Part shown: positions 37,250 to 41,434 of the stretch, in pieces
Layout: every line of letters starts with the position of its first letter
How positions within the stretch are numbered: the first letter of the stretch is position 1
Source: Actinospineispora acaciae DSM 45401
Lineage (GTDB): Bacteria > Actinomycetota > Actinomycetes > Mycobacteriales > Pseudonocardiaceae
Length of the DNA stretch: 41,434 nucleotides
Direction: 5' to 3'
Assembly: GCF_000620785.1 (NCBI RefSeq)
Contig: NZ_JIAI01000031.1
Coordinates: 1-41,434, forward strand
Made by a program: the position numbers and the translations under genes
Notes under the pieces: generated by a model
The model's database searches: none
Seen by the model: the letters and a program-made list of their open reading frames with translations, nothing else
What the model was told of the DNA's origin: nothing

Positions 37250-37969
37250 TCACGCCCGCTGCGCCGGCCGGGGCGCCTTGAGCACGTAGCCGGCGCCCCG
37301 GATGGTGTGGATCAGCTTGGGCTCGTCGGTGTCCACCTTCTTGCGCAGGTAGCCGATGTAGCTCTCGACGATGTTGGCGTTGCCGCCGAAGTCGTAGTTC
37401 CAGACCCGCTCCAGGATCGTCGACTTGGACAGCACCACCCGCTCGTTGCGCATCAGCAGCCGCAGCAGCTCGAACTCGGTGGTGGTCAGGGTGATCTCCC
37501 GGTCGCCCTTGCGCACCTCGCGGCTGTCCTCGTCCAGCTCCAGGTCGTCCACCCGCAGCACCGACCCGCGCACCTGCGGCCCCGGCGCGGTCCTTCGCAG
37601 CACCGCGTGCACCCTGGCCAGCAGCTCCTCCAGGCTGAACGGCTTGACCACGTAGTCGTCGGCGCCCGCGCGCAGCCCGGCCACCCGGTCCGGCCCCGCG
37701 TCGCGGGCGGTCAGGAACACCACCGGCACCCCGGACCCGCCGGCCCGCAGCCGGCGCAGCACCTCGAACCCGTCCGGGTCGTCGTCGGTCGAGCCGCCCA
37801 GCATCACGTCCAGCACCACCAGATCCGGCCGGTGCTCGGCGACGGCGATGAGCGCGCGCATGCCGTTGTCCGCGACGAACACCTCGAACCCGTCGAACCG
37901 CAGCACCGAGGCGACCAGGTGCGCGACGTTCTCCTCGTCGTCGACCACCAGAACCCGTTGCCGTGTCAT
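37250..37969 (-). CDS. OmpR-family response regulator
   Basis: A 239-residue regulator: receiver domain with acidic residues VVDDEEN (9-15), phosphoacceptor Asp54 (LVVLDVMLGG), switch Thr and Lys in VVFLTARDAG and YVVKPFSLEELLARV, and a C-terminal winged helix (LTTTEFELLRLLMRNERVVLSKS in two parts, IVESYIGYLRKKVD, IHTIRGAGYVLK). An insert STDDDP lengthens the loop after the Asp. It is the first gene of the pair with the kinase downstream. Upstream, 38016-38034 carries an inverted repeat GTGAAC/GTTCAC in the divergent promoter region. Confidence 0.93.
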   Translation of the reverse strand: MTRQRVLVVDDEENVAHLVASVLRFDGFEVFVADNGMRALIAVAEHRPDLVVLDVMLGGSTDDDPDGFEVLRRLRAGGSGVPVVFLTARDAGPDRVAGLRAGADDYVVKPFSLEELLARVHAVLRRTAPGPQVRGSVLRVDDLELDEDSREVRKGDREITLTTTEFELLRLLMRNERVVLSKSTILERVWNYDFGGNANIVESYIGYLRKKVDTDEPKLIHTIRGAGYVLKAPRPAQRA

Positions 37970-38015
37970 GACCCGGGTCTACTCGGGCGGCCTGGAATTC
38001 GCCTGAACGCTCGCT

Positions 38016-38034
38016 GTGAACCCGCTGAGTTCAC
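38016..38034. promoter_or_regulatory. Inverted repeat in the divergent region ahead of the OmpR-type regulator
   Basis: GTGAAC-CCGCTGA-GTTCAC. The half-site equals that of the 15-bp palindrome at 9927-9941 but the spacing differs (7 instead of 3). A TGAAC also occurs 13 bp upstream (38004-38008), so direct-repeat binding by the response regulator is another reading. Confidence 0.4.
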
Positions 38035-38066
38035 GGCGCGGGCTTTCATAAACCGAGCGCGCGGTC

Positions 38067-38073
38067 TAATAAT
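38067..38073 (+). promoter_or_regulatory. -10-like element of the YqeB-type gene
   Basis: TAATAAT ends six bases before ATG 38080. A GGAG is also present two bases before the ATG, too close for a standard ribosome binding site. Confidence 0.4.
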
Positions 38074-38079
38074 GGAGCC

Positions 38080-38559
38080 ATGGAGACGATCGTCGACGAG
38101 CCGTCGTGGCTGCGCACCGGGTCCTGGTTCGGATGCCCGCTGGTCGGTGCCGCGTTGGGCGCGGGTGCCTGGGCCGTCGCCGCGTGGATCAGCGCCCTGC
38201 CGGCGTTCCCGTACAGGGGCGTGTTCCAGCTGCTCACGAACCTGCCGCAGCCGTGGGCGACGCTGGTCCCGGTCGGCGGCGGGCTGGTGCTCGGGCTGCT
38301 GTTCGCGGCGGACTGGGCGCACAAGCGGCTGGTCGTGACGGTGTCGCCGACCCGGGTCACGCTGGTCCGGGGCGACCGGACCCGCCGCATCGACGCCGAC
38401 CTCGGCGCCGTCTACCTGGACGGCAAGGAGCTGGTGCTGCGCACCACCGACGGCCGCGAGATCGCCAGGGAGAAGACCGACCTCGGCCGCACCGAGCTGT
38501 CCAGGGCGTTCGCCGAGCACGGCCGTCCCTGGTACGACGAGCCGCCCGCCGAGCGATGA
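38080..38559 (+). CDS. YqeB-like membrane protein with PH-like domain
   Basis: A 159-residue protein. Two hydrophobic helices (VGAALGAGAWAVAAWISALPAF and WATLVPVGGGLVLGLLFAADWA) are followed by a cytosolic beta-rich domain (LVVTVSPTRVTLVRGDRTRRI, then GAVYLDGKELVLRTTDGREIAREK) that matches the PH-like domain of the YqeB family, function unknown. Its TGA overlaps the ATG of a TetR gene (ATGA), so the two are co-expressed and the TetR may regulate it. The divergent OmpR-type gene starts 110 bp away. Confidence 0.75.
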   Translation: METIVDEPSWLRTGSWFGCPLVGAALGAGAWAVAAWISALPAFPYRGVFQLLTNLPQPWATLVPVGGGLVLGLLFAADWAHKRLVVTVSPTRVTLVRGDRTRRIDADLGAVYLDGKELVLRTTDGREIAREKTDLGRTELSRAFAEHGRPWYDEPPAER

Positions 38560-39188
38560 GGACCGTCGACCCCGTCAAACAGGCGGCCAAGCGTCGCGCG
38601 ATCGTCGACGCCGCCGCCGGGTGCTTCGCCCAGAAGGGCTTCGAACGGACCACCACGGCGGACATCTGCCGGGCCGCGGGGATCAGCTCCGGCAGCCTCT
38701 TCTACTACTTCCCGAGCAAGCGCGCGGTGTTCACGGCGATCTTCGAGGAGGACGCCAGGGAGACCGCCGACCGGCTCGCGGCGTCGATGTCGGCGGCCGA
38801 CCCGTGGGTGGCACTGCTCGACCTCGTCGCCGAGCGGGCCGACGAGGTCATGCACCCCGGCGTCGTCCGGCTCGTGCTGGAGGCCGCCGCGCACGCCGCG
38901 CGCGACGAGGAGTTCGCCGAGCTGATCCGGCGCACCGACGCGGCGCTGCGCGACGGCCTGACCGTCCTGGTCGAGCGGGCCGCCGACGCCGGGCTGATCG
39001 ATCCCGGTGTCGCGCCGAGTGCGGCGGCCGGGTGGGTCGCCGCGCTGGTCGACGCGCTGATCTCGCGGGCCAGCCTCGATCCGGACCTCGACCCGTCCGC
39101 CGAGCGGGCGGTCCTGCGGACGATCCTGGTGCGCTTCCTGCGGCCGGTTGCGGGTGCGGGTGTCAGCCCGGGTGCTTGCGGCCGATGA
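38556..39188 (+). CDS. TetR-family regulator
   Basis: A 210-residue regulator with a textbook HTH: AIVDAAAGCFAQKGFERTT, then TADICRAAGISSGSLFYYFPSKRAVFTAIFE (seen as two parts around residues 15-65), and a helical ligand domain. ATG 38556 overlaps the YqeB-like gene stop by four bases. The 3' end overlaps the convergent methyltransferase gene by 26 bp. Ligand and targets unknown; the most likely target is its own operon. Confidence 0.87.
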   Translation: MRTVDPVKQAAKRRAIVDAAAGCFAQKGFERTTTADICRAAGISSGSLFYYFPSKRAVFTAIFEEDARETADRLAASMSAADPWVALLDLVAERADEVMHPGVVRLVLEAAAHAARDEEFAELIRRTDAALRDGLTVLVERAADAGLIDPGVAPSAAAGWVAALVDALISRASLDPDLDPSAERAVLRTILVRFLRPVAGAGVSPGACGR

Positions 39189-39945
39189 GCTGGAACAGGC
39201 GCGCGGTGTGCATGTACGGGTGCCGGCCGGTGAGGGCCAGCTCGAGGCGTTCGAGGTCGGCGAAGAAAGCCGGGTCGTGCTTGCGCTCGTCGTCGGTGAT
39301 GTAGTCGCAGATCGTGCGGATGCCGTAGTGGCCGGTGACCGGGCAGCCGAGCCGGTCGAGGATCTCGCCGAGCTCCTCGGCGGTGTGCAGCGTCATCGTG
39401 GTGTCGAAGGTGACGGTTCGCGTCCGGTCGGTGTCCAGCGCGGCGAGGGCGGCGGTGGGGTCCGCCTGGCGGACGGCGATGTTCAGCGGGGTCGCGTGGC
39501 GGTTGACGGCCATGACCGAGAGCACGCCGCCGGGCCGTAGCGCGGTGACCGCGCGGGCGAGGGCGGCGGCGGTGTCGTCCAGGTACTGGAGCAGGTTGTG
39601 GCAGAGCACCAGGTCGTAGCGGCCGTCGGCGATGTCGTGGGGCAGCTCGGTGACGTCGGCTTCGATGAGGGTGACCCGCTCGGTGACGTCGGCGCCGACG
39701 GCCCGCCGGGTCGCGGCGGCGAGCATCTCCGGGGCGTTGTCGACGATCGTGACGTGGTGTCCGCGTTCGGCCAGCCGGACGGTGTCGGCGCCGTCTCCGC
39801 CGCCCAGGTCGAGGATCCGTAGCGGCCCGTCGTCGAGGCCGTCGAGGTGCTTGGCGAGGTTCGTCTCGGCCAGCGTGTAGCGCAGCCGGCCCCAGGGGCT
39901 TTCCTGCCACTCGTGCCAGGCGGTCATCGTGGTGTCGTCCCGCAT
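39163..39945 (-). CDS. Class I SAM-dependent methyltransferase
   Basis: A 260-residue methyltransferase with motif I ILDLGGGDGADTVRLAERG, the acidic residue of motif II in VTIVDNAPEML, VTLIEADVTELP and motif IV-like DLVLCHNLLQYLDD. The overall pattern including SPWGRLRYTLAETNLAKHL is close to CmoM-like tRNA or small-molecule methyltransferases, but substrate cannot be told. ATG 39945 is chosen; ATG 39927 (MTAWHEW) is an alternative, and a longer frame to 40020 lacks a ribosome binding site. Convergent with the TetR gene and overlapping it by 26 bp. Confidence 0.87.
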   Translation of the reverse strand: MRDDTTMTAWHEWQESPWGRLRYTLAETNLAKHLDGLDDGPLRILDLGGGDGADTVRLAERGHHVTIVDNAPEMLAAATRRAVGADVTERVTLIEADVTELPHDIADGRYDLVLCHNLLQYLDDTAAALARAVTALRPGGVLSVMAVNRHATPLNIAVRQADPTAALAALDTDRTRTVTFDTTMTLHTAEELGEILDRLGCPVTGHYGIRTICDYITDDERKHDPAFFADLERLELALTGRHPYMHTARLFQLIGRKHPG

Positions 39946-40076
39946 TCGGCCGACGGTAGCCCTCGGGTTCTCAGCCGATGTCCAGCGGCGCTCAGGGAGG
40001 GCTTCAGCCGGCCGCGTCATACCTGGAGGCGCGGGCTCGAAACCGGGCCCGGACGGCCGAGCGAAGCGGGTGAGGC

Positions 40077-41303
40077 GTGAGCGTGGCAGCGGAGGCGCCG
40101 GGGCGCCACGGCGTGACCGGCACGGCGACGGTGGAGATCACCATCCCGGTGTACAACGAGGAGCGCGCGCTGCCGGGCTGCGTGCGGACCCTGCACAGGT
40201 ACCTCAGCGAGCGGTTCCCGGTGCCGTGGCGGATCACCATCGTGAACAACGCCAGCACCGACGCGACGGCCGCCGTGGCGCGGGCGCTGGCCGGGCGGTA
40301 CGCCGGTGTCGGCGTGCTCGACCTGGCCGCCAAGGGGCGTGGACTGGCGCTGCGCGAGTCGTGGGGGCGCAGCGACGCCGACGTGGTGGTCTACATGGAC
40401 GTCGACCTGTCGACCGGGCTGGACGCGCTGTTGCCGCTGGTCGCGCCGCTGCTCAACGGGCACTCCGACATCGCCATCGGGTCCCGGCTGGCGCCGGGCG
40501 CGCGGATCGTGCGCGGCGTGCGGCGGGAGGTCGTGTCGCGGTGCTACAACGCGCTGCTGCGGTTCGGCCACGGCGCGCGGTTCTCCGACGCGCAGTGCGG
40601 GTTCAAGGCGGCGCGCACCGACGTGCTGCGCGCGCTGCTGCCCGCGGTGCGCGACGGGTCGTGGTTCTTCGACACCGAGCTGTTGCTGCTGGCCGAGCAC
40701 AACGGGCTGCGGATCCACGAGGTGCCGGTGGACTGGATGGAGGACGTGGACAGCCGCGTCGACGTGGTCGGCACCGCGTGGGAGGACCTGCGCGGGCTGT
40801 GCCGGGTGGCGCTGGCCAAGGCGAACGGCGACGCCCGGGTGGCCGGGCTGCCCCGCCGGCCCGAGCTGGCCCCGACCCACCCGGACGCGGTGCTCGCCCC
40901 GGGTGCGAGGCGGGCGCGGACCGGCCGGCAGCTGCTGTGGTTCGCGGTGATCGGGCTGGCCAGCACCGCGCTGACCGTGGCACTGTACGCGCTGCTGCGC
41001 GAGGCGCTGGCGCCGCTGGCCGCCAACCTCGCCGCTCTCGTGGTGACCACCGTGCTCAACACCGAGGCCAACCGACGGCTCACGTTTCTCGGGGCTCGTG
41101 CCGGAACCGGCCGGGTGCACGCCAAGGGCCTGCTGGTGTTCGCGCTGTACTACGCGTTCACCTCCGGGGCGTTGCTGCTGCTCGACGCGCTGGTGCCGGA
41201 GCCGGGGCGGGCGCTGGAGCTGCTCGTGCTGGTGGCGGCGTCCGCACTGGGCACCGCCGCCCGGTTCGCGCTGCTGCGCACCTGGGTGTTCAGCCACCGG
41301 TAG
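40077..41303 (+). CDS. GT2 glycosyltransferase fused to a GtrA-like membrane domain
   Basis: A 408-residue fusion. Residues about 18-235 are a GT-A fold, dolichyl-phosphate-mannose-synthase-like: VEITIPVYNEERALPG, IVNNASTDATAAVA, the DxD site YMDVDLST (Asp108, Asp110), and DAQCGFKAARTDVLRALLP. Residues about 285-405 are four hydrophobic helices of the GtrA type (LLWFAVIGLASTALTVALYALL through AARFALLRTWVF). GtrA proteins help flip polyprenyl-linked sugars, so the fusion probably makes and translocates a lipid-linked sugar for cell-envelope glycosylation; it could supply the GT39 enzyme at 33897. The start is GTG 40077, with GTGAGG close upstream. Confidence 0.9.
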   Translation: MSVAAEAPGRHGVTGTATVEITIPVYNEERALPGCVRTLHRYLSERFPVPWRITIVNNASTDATAAVARALAGRYAGVGVLDLAAKGRGLALRESWGRSDADVVVYMDVDLSTGLDALLPLVAPLLNGHSDIAIGSRLAPGARIVRGVRREVVSRCYNALLRFGHGARFSDAQCGFKAARTDVLRALLPAVRDGSWFFDTELLLLAEHNGLRIHEVPVDWMEDVDSRVDVVGTAWEDLRGLCRVALAKANGDARVAGLPRRPELAPTHPDAVLAPGARRARTGRQLLWFAVIGLASTALTVALYALLREALAPLAANLAALVVTTVLNTEANRRLTFLGARAGTGRVHAKGLLVFALYYAFTSGALLLLDALVPEPGRALELLVLVAASALGTAARFALLRTWVFSHR

Positions 41304-41347
41304 CGCCGCACGGACAAGAGAAGGAACACGGCGCTGACCGGTAGCGA

Positions 41348-41434
41348 ACCACCGTGATGCGCATACACCCGCAACGAAGGCGCAAACTTCGCCGCCTCCC
41401 GCACCCAGTTCCCCACCAACGAGACCGGGCACAC
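41348..41434 (-). pseudogene. Truncated SNF2-family helicase fragment at window edge
   Basis: Read from the window edge leftwards the frame encodes CPVSLVGNWVREAAKFAPSL followed by RVYAHHGG, which matches the segment after motif I of SNF2 helicases (motif Ia and following). After about 29 codons the similarity stops abruptly, and the frame runs on without meaning into the antisense of the GT2-GtrA gene. The helicase ATPase motifs II-VI that should follow are absent. The 5' part may continue beyond the window. I read this as a remnant of a helicase gene cut by recombination; a misassembly would look the same. Confidence 0.55.

Noticed and set aside
39946..40020. N-terminal extension of the methyltransferase to ATG 40020
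   Set aside because: No ribosome binding site and the added residues have no methyltransferase similarity; ATG 39945 gives a normal start.

Overview
The window is very GC-rich double-stranded DNA from an actinobacterium. The support is: a mycothiol-pathway deacetylase (MshB), an F420-type PPOX-fold flavin/deazaflavin enzyme, frequent GTG starts, many four-base ATGA/GTGA overlaps, NarL- and OmpR-type two-component pairs, and several genes with a -10-like hexamer only 6-7 nt before the start codon (leaderless style). A placement in Pseudonocardiales is my inference, not something the sequence proves. It reads as ordinary chromosome; no rRNA, CRISPR array, phage module or intact transposase was seen.

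Layout. 1-1.9 kb: tail of a sigma-70-family factor and an MHS-family dicarboxylate-type transporter. 1.93-2.32 kb: tmRNA (ssrA), followed by a ~130-bp structured element that recurs after the tRNA-Ala gene at 21.6 kb. 2.6-4.1 kb: a Sel1-repeat/DUF6585-like protein and two tiny secreted proteins. 4.2-9.9 kb (minus strand): TetR regulator, ADP-forming acyl-CoA ligase, crotonase, and two overlapping acyl-CoA dehydrogenases, a probable acid-activation and beta-oxidation operon. 10-13.8 kb: two flavoprotein monooxygenases, each divergent from its own regulator (TetR; GntR-TetR fusion), with an HxlR regulator between. 13.8-15.6 kb: NarL-type response regulator and histidine kinase. 15.8-20.1 kb: small membrane protein, MshB, MFS exporter, VIT1/CCC1-like metal transporter, and a MauE/DsbA-like thiol-redox pair. 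20.1-24.7 kb: PaaK-type ligase, tRNA-Ala(GGC), cupin gene divergent from a TetR gene across four tandem operator-like units, and three membrane proteins of unknown role.

24.8-28.1 kb is a compact catabolic operon: MFS transporter, creatininase-family hydrolase and a glucarate-dehydratase-like enolase-superfamily enzyme, behind a clear TTGACA promoter with a TGCAAAA inverted-repeat operator. 28.3-31.9 kb is a complete OpuC/ProU-type osmoprotectant ABC transporter (permease, ATPase, permease, lipoprotein). A 167-bp MITE-like element sits exactly between that transporter and a convergent zinc-ribbon gene. 32.3-33.7 kb: F420-type oxidoreductase, AlkB-like dioxygenase, small secreted protein. 33.9-38 kb: a GT39-type membrane glycosyltransferase convergent with an OmpR/EnvZ-type pair. 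38-41.3 kb: YqeB-like membrane protein with TetR, a methyltransferase, and a GT2-GtrA fusion. The right edge holds a short piece of a SNF2-family helicase whose remainder is missing.

The observation I rate highest is the shared element downstream of both tmRNA and tRNA-Ala: two consecutive hairpins whose stems differ between copies by compensatory base-pair changes, followed by an almost invariant ~55-nt block.
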